64,000 nt of DNA from Pseudomonadota bacterium (GTDB lineage Bacteria; Pseudomonadota; Alphaproteobacteria; Sphingomonadales; Sphingomonadaceae). The stretch spans positions 62,001-126,000 of the forward strand of contig JAKPAG010000128.1 of assembly GCA_029779535.1 (NCBI GenBank). The letters are read 5' to 3'. The notes under the pieces were generated by a model. The model worked only from the letters and a program-made list of their open reading frames with translations, searched no databases and was not told where the DNA came from. Both the position numbers and the translations under genes were made by a program. Shown in pieces: positions 1 through 9,207 of the stretch (positions are counted from its first letter, which is position 1; each line of letters opens with the position of its first letter).

Positions 1-576
1 AGCCACGCCAACGGCGTGTTCGTGAATGTGCAGGGCCAGCGCTTCATCAACGAGGACTGCTATCACGGCCGGGTCAGCCGCTGCGCGGTCGATCAGCCGG
101 GCGGCAAGGTCTACCTGCTGCTCGACAATGCCAACTTCGTCCAGCCGATGGACTTTGCCCGGATGAGCATTGCCGGCACTGGCGACAGCTGGGAAGAGGT
201 CGAGGCCGAACTGGAAATGCCGCAGGGCACGCTCAGCGCGACCATGGCCTTCTACAATGCCCATGCCCGCGAAGGCCGCGATCCGCTGTTCGGCAAGCGC
301 GCGCCGATCCTCAAGCCGCTGGACCAGGGCCCGTTCATCGCGCTCGAGCTGAACTTTGAAAGCTCGTACTTCAGCTTCTTTACGCTGGGAGGCCTTCGCA
401 CCAGCACCAAGGCCGAAGTGCTCGACCGTGCCGGGCATCCCGTGCCGGGCCTCTACGCTGCCGGGCGCTGCACCAGCGGCCTGCCGGCCTGGGGGCATGG
501 CTATTCATCGGGGATGAGCCTGGCCGACTGCACCTTCTTCGGCCGCCAGGCCGGGCGGACGGCAGCCCAGGGATGA
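1..576 (+). CDS. FAD-dependent oxidoreductase, C-terminal part (5' end outside window)
   Basis: The frame is already open at base 1 and encodes the last 191 residues of a flavoprotein of the fumarate reductase/3-ketosteroid dehydrogenase superfamily. The C-terminus carries the FAD-binding block GLYAAGRCTSG followed by GHGYSSGMSLADCTFFGR, typical of this fold. The GHGYSSG loop differs from the YPGAG loop of the KstD-like protein at 14651-16342, so it belongs to another branch and its substrate (a ring ketone or enoate) is unknown. The N-terminal Rossmann part lies upstream. The stop overlaps the EthD gene start, so it heads the 1-4952 operon as seen here. Confidence 0.85.
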   Translation, partial: SHANGVFVNVQGQRFINEDCYHGRVSRCAVDQPGGKVYLLLDNANFVQPMDFARMSIAGTGDSWEEVEAELEMPQGTLSATMAFYNAHAREGRDPLFGKRAPILKPLDQGPFIALELNFESSYFSFFTLGGLRTSTKAEVLDRAGHPVPGLYAAGRCTSGLPAWGHGYSSGMSLADCTFFGRQAGRTAAQG

Positions 577-947
577 GCCGCTGCAAGGCCATCGCCCTGC
601 TGAAAAAGCGCGATGCCCTGACGCGGGAACAGTTCATCGCGCACTATGAACAGGTGCACGTGCCGCTGATCCTGTCGCTTTACCCGATGATCGCGGAATA
701 TCGGCGCAATTACGCCGATTTTTCCAGTGCCTTCGCCTTTGCCGATGCCGCGCCATTCGATTTCGATTGCGTTAGCGAATTCTGGTTCGACAGCCGGGCT
801 GATTGGGACGCCTTCATGGCCCGCGCCGCCGATCCCGAAGTGACCGCGCTGGTCAGCGCCGACGAAGCGAACTTCATCGCCAGCAGCTACACCCGGCTGT
901 TCGCGGTCGAGGAAAGCATCACCACCAATCCCCAAGCAGGAGCCTGA
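573..947 (+). CDS. EthD-domain protein
   Basis: A 124-residue dimeric alpha+beta barrel protein of the EthD family. The family motif is seen as LTREQFIAHYEQVHVPL near residues 15-32. EthD proteins accompany degradative operons and are thought to help oxidation or rearrangement of small substrates, but the reaction here is unknown. The ATG overlaps the stop of the upstream flavoprotein (ATGA), which implies translational coupling. A second EthD protein is at 20977-21678. Confidence 0.8.
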   Translation: MSRCKAIALLKKRDALTREQFIAHYEQVHVPLILSLYPMIAEYRRNYADFSSAFAFADAAPFDFDCVSEFWFDSRADWDAFMARAADPEVTALVSADEANFIASSYTRLFAVEESITTNPQAGA

Positions 948-948
948 C

Positions 949-2112
949 GTGCCGACCCAGCTCGATCCCCAAGTTCTGATGCAGCAAGCCAAAACCGAAA
1001 CCGGGCTGGATGATTTTGGCGATCCGTGGTTCGAGGGTCCGCTGGGCAAGCTGGTGGACGAGGTCAACGCGCACGCCGGCCTCGTCTCGCCGGAAAGTTC
1101 CGCCGGGGTGCGGATCCAGTCCGCCCTGTCCGACCGGCTGAAGCTGGTGCAGTATTTCAAGGACCACCCCGAAGCGGCGAACGAGCGAATTGACCTCGCC
1201 TGCGCGATCATCGGCCTGCCGCGCACGGGTTCCACCATGGTCCACCGCCTGCTCTCGTCCGTCCCGCGGCTGACCGCGCTGTGGTGGTGGGAAACGGCCT
1301 TTCCCCTGCCCTTCCCGGGCGAAGCGGCGAATGACCCCGCGCCCCGGCAGGAAGCCGCGAAGCAGATGGTTGACTGGCTGCTGACCGAGTGGCCGGACTT
1401 TGAATCGATCGACCCGATGGACGCGATGGCGGTGAACGAGGAAGTCGTGCTGCTCGACCGCACGTTCCTGTCGACCACTTACGATTCGATGATGCCGATC
1501 CACGAATACGGCTATTGGCAGGCCGACCAGGATCACGAGGCCGCCTTCCGCGACCTCTACCGCTTCATGCAGGCGATCCAGCACCAGCGCGTGGCCCAGG
1601 GCGAAGCGCGGCGGCCGTGGGTGTTCAAGACCCCGCACCACCTGATGGGCGGGATTGGCGGCCTGCTGGCGGTCTGGCCCGACGTCAAGCTGGTGATGAC
1701 CCACCGCCATGTCGGGCAGGTGCTGCCCAGCTATTGCTCGATGTGCGCCTCGCTCTCGGTCGGCAGTTCGACCACTTATCGCAAGGAAGAGGAAGGCGCC
1801 CACTGGAGCCGCCGCTTCCGCGTGGGACTGGAACGGCTGGAAGCGCTGCGCCAGACCCTGCCCAAGGGCCAGGTGATCGACGTGCGCTATGAAGACACGG
1901 TCAGCGATCCGGTTGGCATGGCCGAGCGGGTGCTCGATCAGCTGGGCCTGGGTAGCGATGCCGCAACGCGCGCCGCGCTGGAAGAGTGCGTCGCCGGCAA
2001 TGTCCGCGATGCCCGCCCCCGCCACAAGTACAGCGCCGACGAATTCGGCCTGACGCCGGAAGGGATCGCGGCCGAATTCGCCTTTTACCACGACAAGTAT
2101 CTCACAAAATAA
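949..2112 (+). CDS. Sulfotransferase family protein
   Basis: A 387-residue cytosolic sulfotransferase-like protein (Sulfotransfer_3 type). The PAPS 5'-phosphosulfate loop is seen as GLPRTGSTMVHRLL at about residues 89-102, and a basic PAPS-binding segment follows near KLVMTHRH. The start is GTG, one base after the EthD stop, preceded by AGGAG. The family moves sulfate from PAPS to a hydroxyl group. Finding it inside a catabolic operon is odd; it might conjugate a hydroxylated intermediate or make a leaving group. The acceptor is not predictable. Confidence 0.82.
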   Translation: MPTQLDPQVLMQQAKTETGLDDFGDPWFEGPLGKLVDEVNAHAGLVSPESSAGVRIQSALSDRLKLVQYFKDHPEAANERIDLACAIIGLPRTGSTMVHRLLSSVPRLTALWWWETAFPLPFPGEAANDPAPRQEAAKQMVDWLLTEWPDFESIDPMDAMAVNEEVVLLDRTFLSTTYDSMMPIHEYGYWQADQDHEAAFRDLYRFMQAIQHQRVAQGEARRPWVFKTPHHLMGGIGGLLAVWPDVKLVMTHRHVGQVLPSYCSMCASLSVGSSTTYRKEEEGAHWSRRFRVGLERLEALRQTLPKGQVIDVRYEDTVSDPVGMAERVLDQLGLGSDAATRAALEECVAGNVRDARPRHKYSADEFGLTPEGIAAEFAFYHDKYLTK

Positions 2113-2128
2113 GCGAGGAGAGCGCGCC

Positions 2129-2899
2129 ATGATCCTGAAAGACAAGGTTGTCATCATCACCGGAGCAGGTCCGGGCATGGGCCAGGCGATGTGCCGGGGC
2201 GCGGCTGCGGAAGGGGCGAAAGTGGTCGTCTCGGCCCGTTCGGTCGATGCGATCAATGCGCTGACCGGCGAAATCAACGCGGCCGGCGGCGAGGCGATTG
2301 CCGTGCCCTGCGACGTGGCAAGCACCGACCAGTGCCACGCGCTGGCCAAGGCGGCGGTGGACAAGTGGGGCCGGATCGACGGCATGGTCCACTCGGCCTA
2401 TTACCACCCCGACTGGGGCAGCATCATCGACCATTCGATCGACCAGGTGCTCCAGGCGCTTGACGTGATCGCCGTTGGCGGCTTGCGCATGGCCCAGGCC
2501 GTGGTGCCGCAGATGAAGGCGCAGGGGTCCGGCTCGATCGTCAACATCTCGACCCTTGCCACCCGCAAGCCGATGCCGGGCGAAGGCGGCTATGCCATGG
2601 CCAAGAGCGCGATCAACCAGTTGACCCGCCAGCTGGCGGTGGAACTGGGTGGCACCGGCATCCGTGCCAACACCGCGCTAATGGGCTGGATGGACGGCGT
2701 GCCGCTTGACCAGTTCTTCGCCTCGCAGGGCGAAGCGGGCGAAGCCTTCCGTAAGCAGCGCGCCAGCGAGATTCCGGTCGGCCACATCCCGCCCGACAAG
2801 GACTGCGCCAAGGCGGTCTATTTCCTGCTGTCGGACTATGCCAGCGAAGTGACCGGGGCGATGATCGACGTCAACGGCGGCGATTGGGTCGCGGCGTGA
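2129..2899 (+). CDS. SDR family oxidoreductase
   Basis: A 256-residue classical short-chain dehydrogenase. The nucleotide loop TGAGPGMG is at residues 11-18, the catalytic Ser is near 141, and Tyr155 and Lys159 lie in YAMAK. The usual NNAG block is replaced by HSAY (88-91), marking a divergent subgroup. SD sequence GAGGAG precedes the ATG. It sits between the sulfotransferase and the DUF1214 gene and ends in a 4-bp GTGA overlap with the latter. It likely interconverts an alcohol and ketone on the pathway intermediate. Confidence 0.88.
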   Translation: MILKDKVVIITGAGPGMGQAMCRGAAAEGAKVVVSARSVDAINALTGEINAAGGEAIAVPCDVASTDQCHALAKAAVDKWGRIDGMVHSAYYHPDWGSIIDHSIDQVLQALDVIAVGGLRMAQAVVPQMKAQGSGSIVNISTLATRKPMPGEGGYAMAKSAINQLTRQLAVELGGTGIRANTALMGWMDGVPLDQFFASQGEAGEAFRKQRASEIPVGHIPPDKDCAKAVYFLLSDYASEVTGAMIDVNGGDWVAA

Positions 2900-3999
2900 G
2901 CACCGACATTGCCCAGGCCTGGCGCGATTACTGCGCGCGCCTGGCTGATGCGGGGGCGGTCATCCTGGCTGATGACGTCCCCGCCGATCCGCTGATCCGT
3001 ACCGAAGGGTTCCGCTACCTCTCGCGCCTGTCGAAGCTGGCGCTGGAACAGTATGTCGAGGCGAGCGATCCCGACTTTCCGTTCTTCTACCAGCTGAGCC
3101 ACGAGACGGGGAAGATCGGCGCGGACAACCCCGACAACGAATACTGGAACGCGTCGATCAGCGGCAGCAGCGACTACCGGATCACCGGCAAGCGCGGGTC
3201 GATGTTCTATTTCTCGATCGTCGCCAATGCCATGCGCTATCACATCGATGGCAGCGCCCACGCCACCGGCAGCCTGATGGCGGACGAGATCGCGTGGGGC
3301 CCGGATGGCGAGGTGGAAATCATCGCCAGCTGCAATCCCCCCAGCGGCGCGGACGCGGGCAAGAACTGGCTGCGGCTGGAACCGGACGCCAGCGTGATCA
3401 TCATCCGCCAGTCGGCGCTGGACCGCGCCAATGAGCGCGGCGGCGAGTTCCATATCGAACGGATCGGCGGCCCGGCGGTTCCCGCCCCGCTCAGCGCGGA
3501 TCGGCTCGCCGCTGGCCTTGGCGCGGCGGCGCAGTTCGTGAACGGCGTCGCGCAGACCTTTGCCGACTGGACCCGGCTGTTCCGCCAGACCCCGGGCCAG
3601 TTCCCCGACATCGACCAGGCGATGTTCCAGAAGGGCGGCGGGGCCAAGGACATCTATTACGCTCATGCCTATTGGCGGATCGCGCCGGACGAGGCCTGGC
3701 TGATCGAGGTGACCCCGCCCGAATGCTATTACTGGAACTTCCAGCTCGACAACTGGTGGATGGAAAGCTTCGATTACCGGTTCCGCCAGATCACGGTGAA
3801 CAAGCATTCCGCAAAGCTGGAACCGGACGGATCGCTGTGCATCGTCTGCGCTGCGCGCGATGTCGGGGTGGGTAACTGGATCGACACCTGCGATCACGGC
3901 GAAGGCACCGCGCTGCTGCGCTGGGCCGGAGCGAGCGAGCATCCCCTGCCCCGCGCCCGCGTGGTGAAACTGGCAGATCTGGAGAACGGCAATGCTTGA
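2896..3999 (+). CDS. DUF1214 domain-containing protein
   Basis: A 367-residue protein with a C-terminal DUF1214-like region around residues 270-330 (YYWNFQLDNWWMES, then RQITVNKHSA). No signal peptide is apparent, so it looks cytoplasmic, unlike the longer DUF1254/DUF1214 protein at 9305-10651. I chose the GTG at 2896 because it overlaps the SDR stop as GTGA; a TTG twelve bases upstream is open but lacks spacing for an SD. The biochemical role of DUF1214 proteins is not established. Confidence 0.75.
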   Translation: MSTDIAQAWRDYCARLADAGAVILADDVPADPLIRTEGFRYLSRLSKLALEQYVEASDPDFPFFYQLSHETGKIGADNPDNEYWNASISGSSDYRITGKRGSMFYFSIVANAMRYHIDGSAHATGSLMADEIAWGPDGEVEIIASCNPPSGADAGKNWLRLEPDASVIIIRQSALDRANERGGEFHIERIGGPAVPAPLSADRLAAGLGAAAQFVNGVAQTFADWTRLFRQTPGQFPDIDQAMFQKGGGAKDIYYAHAYWRIAPDEAWLIEVTPPECYYWNFQLDNWWMESFDYRFRQITVNKHSAKLEPDGSLCIVCAARDVGVGNWIDTCDHGEGTALLRWAGASEHPLPRARVVKLADLENGNA

Positions 4000-4513
4000 C
4001 TGGATGAAGGCGGCCAAGACCGTGGCGGAAGACCCGGCGATGGGCTTTGACCCGAACGCCGTCACCCGCAGCGAAACGGTGACGATCAACGCGCCGGCCA
4101 GCGTGGTCTGGCAGGTGCTCACCGACCTGCCGCGTTATAACGAGTGGAACCCGTTCTGCATCCGCGCCGTCTCCACGCTGGAAATGGGCGCGCCGGTGGA
4201 AATGACGCTGATCAACTATGCCACCGCCGGCGGGCCGACCGTGCCGAACCTGGAATATGTCTGCGCCTTCGAGCCGGAAAAGCTGCTCAGCTGGGAGTTC
4301 CCCAACCTCGATTTCTGGCCCTACCCCGCGCGGCGCGACCAGGTGATCGAGGCGACCGGACCGGATAGCTGCACCTATTACAGCACCGACGCCTTCCTGG
4401 GGGCAAACGGCATTCACGTGTTCCGCTTTGCCGGGCCGTGGATCAAGCGCGCTTTCGATGACAGCGGCCTGGCGCTGAAGGCGCGCGCCGAAGCAGTCTA
4501 TGCCAACGCTTGA
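3992..4513 (+). CDS. SRPBCC (START/Bet v1-like) domain protein
   Basis: A 173-residue protein with the polyketide cyclase/SRPBCC signature: the beta strand SETVTINAPASVVWQVLTD followed by LPRYNEWNPF near residues 28-55. This helix-grip fold binds bulky hydrophobic ligands such as sterols and polyketides. It overlaps the DUF1214 gene at its start and the SnoaL gene at its end, so it is embedded in the operon. It could be a lyase, cyclase or carrier for the steroid-like intermediate; the sequence does not tell which. Confidence 0.8.
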   Translation: MLDWMKAAKTVAEDPAMGFDPNAVTRSETVTINAPASVVWQVLTDLPRYNEWNPFCIRAVSTLEMGAPVEMTLINYATAGGPTVPNLEYVCAFEPEKLLSWEFPNLDFWPYPARRDQVIEATGPDSCTYYSTDAFLGANGIHVFRFAGPWIKRAFDDSGLALKARAEAVYANA

Positions 4514-4952
4514 AGAACGCCTGCAGGCGCTGGAAGACCGCGAGGCGATCCGTGCGCTGATCGCCCGCTATGGCCCGCTGGCCGATAGCGGCGATGCGGC
4601 CGGCGTCGCCGCGCTGTGGACCGGGGACGGCAGCTACGCCGTCCACGGCTTTGCCGACGCCGTGGGGCGCGAGGCGGTGGCCGGGCTGATCGAGGGGACC
4701 TATCACCAGCAGTTGATGGCCGATGGCTGCGCCCATGTGCTCGGCCCGGTGGCGATCGACCTGGCGGGCAGCAGCGCCACGGCGCGCGGCCATTCGCTGG
4801 TGCTGCGCTGGACCGGCAGCCAGTTCGAAGTGCTGCGGGTTGCCGCCAACCGCTGGCACCTGGCGCGCGGTGCGGACGGCTGGCAGGTCACCCGCCGCGA
4901 GAACGCGCTGCTGCAAGGCGATGCGGCGGCGCGGGCCTTGCTGGCGGAGTAG
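4500..4952 (+). CDS. SnoaL-like (NTF2-fold) protein
   Basis: A 150-residue NTF2-like protein, SnoaL_4 type, beginning with the typical helix LEDREAIRALIARY. It has Tyr24, Asp29 and a His at 79, a YxxxxD...H arrangement resembling the Tyr/Asp/His of bile-acid dehydratase BaiE, so dehydration or isomerisation of a steroid-like hydroxyketone is plausible. It is the last gene of the first plus-strand operon and overlaps the SRPBCC gene by 14 bases. Five more members of the fold occur in the window. Confidence 0.82.
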   Translation: MPTLEERLQALEDREAIRALIARYGPLADSGDAAGVAALWTGDGSYAVHGFADAVGREAVAGLIEGTYHQQLMADGCAHVLGPVAIDLAGSSATARGHSLVLRWTGSQFEVLRVAANRWHLARGADGWQVTRRENALLQGDAAARALLAE

Positions 4953-4987
4953 GAACCCGAACGGTCCCTGCCCCGCCGGCTTTCGCC

Positions 4988-5854
4988 CTACATTCCGTCA
5001 ATCGCCTTGCTGACCAGCACGTTCACCGCCACCCGGCGGTTCTGCGCCTTGCCTTCCGGCGTGTCGTTGCTCGCCGCCGGATCGGCGGTGGCCATGCCGG
5101 TCGGCGTCAGCATCCGGTAGGGCTTCCAGCGGCACTGCTGCTGGAGGTAGTTGATCACGCTGGCGGCGCGCTTCTCGCTCAGCACCTGGTTGACCTCGTC
5201 GCTGCCGGTGGAATCGGTGTAGCCCACCACCAGCATCAGCGCGCCCTCGGTCGCCTCTGCGGCGCTGGCGGCGTTGCACAGCTCGATCTTGGCGCTGGGC
5301 GAAAGCGCGGCCTTGCCGGTGTCGAAATAGACGTTGGTCGTGCTCTTGATGTTGTACTTGTCGATATCGGCCATGCGTCCGCGCAGCGCCTCGGTCGCGG
5401 CTGTCTGCTCGGCAAAGCCCTGGGCGGTGCCGGTGCGGATCATCGAGGCGGTCTTGAAATCGCCGCTGCGGTAGGTGACCTGGCTGGCGAACAGCTCGGT
5501 CCCCGACTGCAAGGTCTTGACCGTGACCGGCAGGCCATTGAGCAGCACATCGGCGCCCGGCTTGGCCTTGCCGCCGCCAAACAGGCCCGAACTGGTCTTG
5601 ATCCTGGTGGCATCGGTAATGGCGATGACCGAGGTGGTGCCATCGGCGGCGACCACTTTCATCCGGTTGCCGCTGCGTGCGGCGATGAAGCCCTTGACCT
5701 CTGGCCCCGGCGTCATGGCCGCGGGATCGGGCTGCGCCTCGCCTGTCACGACGATCGACGGGTCCGGCGCCTGTGCGGCCAGCTGGCCCGGTGCGGCCAG
5801 TGCTGCCACGGCAAGCAGTGCCAGTGCCCCCGCTCGTTCGGACTTGATACGCAT
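4988..5854 (-). CDS. OmpA family outer-membrane protein
   Basis: A 288-residue exported protein. The N-terminus has a signal peptide (hydrophobic residues 10-22, probable cleavage after LAAQA near 28). The C-terminal OmpA peptidoglycan-binding domain spans about 165-283, with YFDTGKAALS, VVGYTDSTGS and the NRRVAVNV ending. The middle region is unassigned. It is convergent with the preceding operon and not obviously part of the catabolic set; it may help anchor the envelope. Confidence 0.88.
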   Translation of the reverse strand: MRIKSERAGALALLAVAALAAPGQLAAQAPDPSIVVTGEAQPDPAAMTPGPEVKGFIAARSGNRMKVVAADGTTSVIAITDATRIKTSSGLFGGGKAKPGADVLLNGLPVTVKTLQSGTELFASQVTYRSGDFKTASMIRTGTAQGFAEQTAATEALRGRMADIDKYNIKSTTNVYFDTGKAALSPSAKIELCNAASAAEATEGALMLVVGYTDSTGSDEVNQVLSEKRAASVINYLQQQCRWKPYRMLTPTGMATADPAASNDTPEGKAQNRRVAVNVLVSKAIDGM

Positions 5855-5978
5855 TCGCTTACTCCTCTCAGACCGCCCCGCGCAGCCCGCCTGTTGCGAT
5901 TAACCTGTCTACCAGATTAACGGCAACACTGCGGGCCGGCACGAGCGGCCAGTCGGAGGCGAATGTGCGGCGGGCCGA
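5855..5978. promoter_or_regulatory. Probable ompA promoter region with GATTAAC direct repeats
   Basis: This spacer separates the OmpA gene from the upstream SDR, both on the minus strand. GATTAAC occurs at 5898-5904 and again at 5915-5921, 17 bp start to start, flanked by GTTGC/GCAAC on the minus strand. The spacing could reflect a -35/-10 pair (GTTAAT hexamers read on the minus strand) or a regulator site. I cannot decide between them. Confidence 0.35.
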
Positions 5979-6722
5979 TCAGCCCGCCAGCTGCCCGCCG
6001 TCCATGGTGAACAGCGAACCAGTGATCTTGCAGGCCTCGTCGCTGGCCAGGTAGGCGAACAGCCCGGCGATGTGTTCCGGCTCGCAGGTGCCGTTTTCCA
6101 GCTTGGGGGCATTGCGCATCACCAGCGCCCAGTCGACGTCGCCCGGAGGCGGCGGGGCATTGCCCATCGGCGTGTTGACGTGGCCCGGGCAGATCGCGTT
6201 GATGCGGATGCCCTTGGCAGCCCATTCCACCGCCAGCCCCTTGGTGATCGCCGCCACGCCGTGCTTCGAGGCCGAATAGGCGATGGTATAGGCGATGCCC
6301 TGCAGCGCCGCGGTGGACGCGGTGTTGACGATGCAGCCCTTGGTTTTGACCAGGTGCGGATAGGCCGCCTGGCACATGGCAAAGACGCTGGTGGTGTTGA
6401 TCTTCAGGATGCGCTCGAAATCATCGAGGCTGAAATCCTGGCTCGGGCCCCACTTGAGCATGCCCGACACATTGCAGACCACGTCCAGCCCATCGACCGC
6501 GGCGGCATCGACCAGCGCCTTGCAGCTGGCAAAGTCCATTGCGTCGAACGTCTGGATGCGCGGCGCCTTTGCCATCAGCTTGGCCGTTTCGGCCAGCCCG
6601 TCGGCGTTGATGTCGGCGATGGTCACTGCCGCGCCTTCAGCGGCCAGGCGGATCGCGGTGGCCCGTCCAATTCCCGATGCGGCGCCGGTCACCAGCGCCT
6701 TCTTGCCTTCAAACCTCTGCAT
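5979..6722 (-). CDS. SDR family oxidoreductase
   Basis: A 247-residue classical SDR. TGAASGIG is at residues 12-19, NVSG at 84-87, Ser136, and Tyr149/Lys153 in YSASK. The start MQRFEGK is preceded by a strong GGGAGAGAGAGG SD, so the seven extra upstream codons are not used. It follows the TonB receptor gene on the same strand after a 74-bp spacer and probably shares its transcript. It resembles hydroxysteroid-type dehydrogenases, but the position attacked is unknown. Confidence 0.88.
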   Translation of the reverse strand: MQRFEGKKALVTGAASGIGRATAIRLAAEGAAVTIADINADGLAETAKLMAKAPRIQTFDAMDFASCKALVDAAAVDGLDVVCNVSGMLKWGPSQDFSLDDFERILKINTTSVFAMCQAAYPHLVKTKGCIVNTASTAALQGIAYTIAYSASKHGVAAITKGLAVEWAAKGIRINAICPGHVNTPMGNAPPPPGDVDWALVMRNAPKLENGTCEPEHIAGLFAYLASDEACKITGSLFTMDGGQLAG

Positions 6723-6743
6723 GGCCTCTCTCTCCCAAGGCAT

Positions 6744-6777
6744 GGGGAGGACAGCGGCCGTTCCCGCTGCCCTCCCC
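6744..6777 (-). terminator. Stem-loop between TonB receptor and SDR genes
   Basis: GGGGAGG (6744-6750) pairs with CCTCCCC (6771-6777), and CAGC (6752-6755) with GCTG (6766-6769), with one A/C mismatch and a 10-nt loop. No T-run follows on the minus strand, so it looks more like a partial terminator or an mRNA-processing hairpin that lowers expression of the downstream SDR than a full stop. Confidence 0.4.
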
Positions 6778-6796
6778 CAGTCCGTGTTAAGTCAGA

Positions 6797-9160
6797 TCAG
6801 AACTTCACGCCAACCGTCAGGCCATAGGTCCGGGGATCCGGGAAGTAGGCCAGGGTCAGGCCGCCGAAACCGGGGCCGAAATCAATGAAGTTCTGCGCGT
6901 TGGCCTGCTTGGTCAGGTTCTTGACCCAGGCCGACACGTCGAGCTTGGCACCGCCCACGGACAGATCAGCCAGCGCGGCGCGCAGGTTGATCATGGTCCG
7001 GCCCTTGGACTGCGTGTTGCCCGCCACCTGCGTGGTGTAGGGATCGCCGACCAGGGCATAGGGGAAGGTGTAGTACTTCGACACGTGGTTGAGATCGCCG
7101 ATCAGGCTGAACTTGCCCCAATCGCCGCTGATCACGTCCCAGTTCACGCCCATGCTGGCGGTGAACTTCGGCGTGTGCGGGAAGGCGCGGTTGTTCGACA
7201 CGTCGACGCCGCCATCCAGGTAGCTCTTGTACTTGGCTTCCAGCACCGCGAGCGAACCATTGATGGTCAGCGACGGGACCGGCCGCAGCACGGTTTCCAG
7301 TTCAAGCCCGCGGATCCGCGCGGCAGCGGCGTTGCGCACTTCCGAAGCGGCCGCGCCCTTCGCCGTGAACACCGACAGCTGGATGTCCTTGTGCTCGTCC
7401 CAGAACCCGGCAAGGTTCAGGATCACCTTGCCATCGGCCAACTTGGCCTTGACGCCCATTTCATAGCTGTCGACCAGTTCGGGGCGATAGGGATTGCACA
7501 GCTCGCTGGCCTTGCCCGGCGCGGTGGAGCAGCTGAACGGGCTACCGATCAGCGCCGACACGTCGGTTTCGCCGTTGAACCCGCCCGACTTGTAGCCACG
7601 CGCCCAGCGGGCATAGACATTGACGTCCGGCGTCGCTTCATAGGCCAGGGTCACCGCCGGGGTGAACTTGTTGAAAGTGGCATCGGGCACGCCGCCGTAG
7701 TTCAGGTTGAACAGCGGCACGGTCGGCGAGCCAACCCCGAAGAAGCGGCGGATGTCCTTCTTTTCGTGGGTGTAGCGACCGCCCAGGGTCAGGGTCAGCG
7801 GATCGGCCAGCTTGTAGTCGATCTGGCTGAACACCGCGAACGCCTTGGTGTGCCCGCCGTAGTCCGACTGCAGAACCGTCGCGCCCGGCAGGGCCAGCTG
7901 GTTGAGGAAGCCGAAGAAGCGTTGCGGCCCAAGCGTCTCGGCCTTTTCATCGTAGTAGAACGCGCCGACGACATACTTCAGCTTGTCGTCCATCGCCGCG
8001 CCGCTGGCCTGCAGTTCCTGGCTGAAGGCACGGAAGTCGGTCAGACGCTTGGTGGTGGCGACATCGAGCGGCGAACCGTCGAGGTCGATCGAGTCTTCCC
8101 ACTTCAGCTTGCGGTAGGACGTGATCGACTTGATCGTGACCGTGTCCAGATCCAGCGTCGCGGTCAACGCGTGGCCCATCGAACGCGAATATTCGTAGTT
8201 CGGCGAAGCATCGACGCTGCCGGTGCTCTGGCGGGTCTTGCTGGCATAGAGCCCCAGCGGGGCAATCGCCTGCAGGAGGGCCGGATCGGTCCACAGGTCG
8301 TTGGTCGAAGCCGGGTTGTTCGGCAGCACCGAATAGAGCTGCGCAAAGTCCGGACGCTGCTTGTTGCGGCTGTAGTCGAACGCATAGTCGAGCGTCAGCG
8401 GCCCTTCCGGCTTCAGGCGCACCTGGGCCATGAAGCTCTGCCCGTCGATGTCGTTGATCGAGGTCAGCGAGTTCGGCTTGGCCAGGAAGGCCGCCGGATA
8501 GGGATTGGGCGTGATCTTGACCATGCCGTCGCGCTTGGTCAGCTGACCCGACAGCTTGACCGACAGCGGACCGGCCGCCGGCAGGTCGAGCACGGCCTTG
8601 GCGCGCCAGTAGTCATAGTTGCCATAGGTCACTTCGGCGCTGGCGCGCAGTTCGCCCGAAGGCTTGCGCGACACCAGGTTGATCGCCCCGGCCAGCGCGT
8701 TGCGGCCGTAAAGCGTGCCCTGCGGCCCGCGCAGCACTTCGACGCGTTCCAGATCGGCGATGTCGAAGATCGAACCCTGGACCTTGGCGACATAGACGCC
8801 GTCCAGATAGAGGCCGACCGCCGGTTCCCAGGTGATTGCCGGGTTGATCGTCACCGAACCGCGGATCGAGATCTGCGCCGCCGTCTTGTTCGACGGGGTG
8901 CGTTCGATCTTCACGTTCGGCGAAACCGAACCCAGACCGTCGATCGAAGTGATCCCGCGCGATTCGAGGAACTGGCTGCCCACCGCCGAAATGGCGATCG
9001 GCACGTCCTGGATGTTTTCCGCGCGCTTCTGCGCGGTGACGACGATTTCACCGATACCGTCATCGTTGCCCTGATCCGCCGCAGCATCCTGCGCGAAAGC
9101 GGGCATGGAAACCAGCGCGCCCAGCGAAACCAGGGCGGTGGTGGCCAAAAGTCGCTTCAT
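6797..9160 (-). CDS. TonB-dependent outer-membrane receptor
   Basis: A 787-residue receptor. The start MKRLLATTAL follows GGGAGGAG; the signal peptide ends at AFAQ near residue 23. A TonB box-like IVVTAQKR occurs at about residues 35-42, then the plug (LRGPQGTLYGRN) and a 22-strand barrel ending in VGVKF with the terminal Phe. The class imports bulky scarce substrates. Divergent from 9305 and followed by an SDR, so it likely brings in the substrate of the cluster. The promoter carries a 9-bp inverted repeat (9184-9206). Confidence 0.93.
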   Translation of the reverse strand: MKRLLATTALVSLGALVSMPAFAQDAAADQGNDDGIGEIVVTAQKRAENIQDVPIAISAVGSQFLESRGITSIDGLGSVSPNVKIERTPSNKTAAQISIRGSVTINPAITWEPAVGLYLDGVYVAKVQGSIFDIADLERVEVLRGPQGTLYGRNALAGAINLVSRKPSGELRASAEVTYGNYDYWRAKAVLDLPAAGPLSVKLSGQLTKRDGMVKITPNPYPAAFLAKPNSLTSINDIDGQSFMAQVRLKPEGPLTLDYAFDYSRNKQRPDFAQLYSVLPNNPASTNDLWTDPALLQAIAPLGLYASKTRQSTGSVDASPNYEYSRSMGHALTATLDLDTVTIKSITSYRKLKWEDSIDLDGSPLDVATTKRLTDFRAFSQELQASGAAMDDKLKYVVGAFYYDEKAETLGPQRFFGFLNQLALPGATVLQSDYGGHTKAFAVFSQIDYKLADPLTLTLGGRYTHEKKDIRRFFGVGSPTVPLFNLNYGGVPDATFNKFTPAVTLAYEATPDVNVYARWARGYKSGGFNGETDVSALIGSPFSCSTAPGKASELCNPYRPELVDSYEMGVKAKLADGKVILNLAGFWDEHKDIQLSVFTAKGAAASEVRNAAAARIRGLELETVLRPVPSLTINGSLAVLEAKYKSYLDGGVDVSNNRAFPHTPKFTASMGVNWDVISGDWGKFSLIGDLNHVSKYYTFPYALVGDPYTTQVAGNTQSKGRTMINLRAALADLSVGGAKLDVSAWVKNLTKQANAQNFIDFGPGFGGLTLAYFPDPRTYGLTVGVKF

Positions 9161-9183
9161 GATATTCTCCTCCCGAGTCAGCC

Positions 9184-9206
9184 TTTCGGACATTCCTTGT
9201 CCGAAA
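9184..9206. promoter_or_regulatory. Perfect 9-5-9 inverted repeat, operator candidate
   Basis: TTTCGGACA (9184-9192) and TGTCCGAAA (9198-9206) form a perfect inverted repeat with a 5-bp spacer, 24 bp upstream of the TonB receptor start. The same 9-mer TTTCGGACA recurs at 22707-22715, just after the AraC regulator gene, and TGTCCG at 22814-22819. This suggests a binding site for a regulator acting at both loci. Confidence 0.6.
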
Positions 9207-9207
9207 T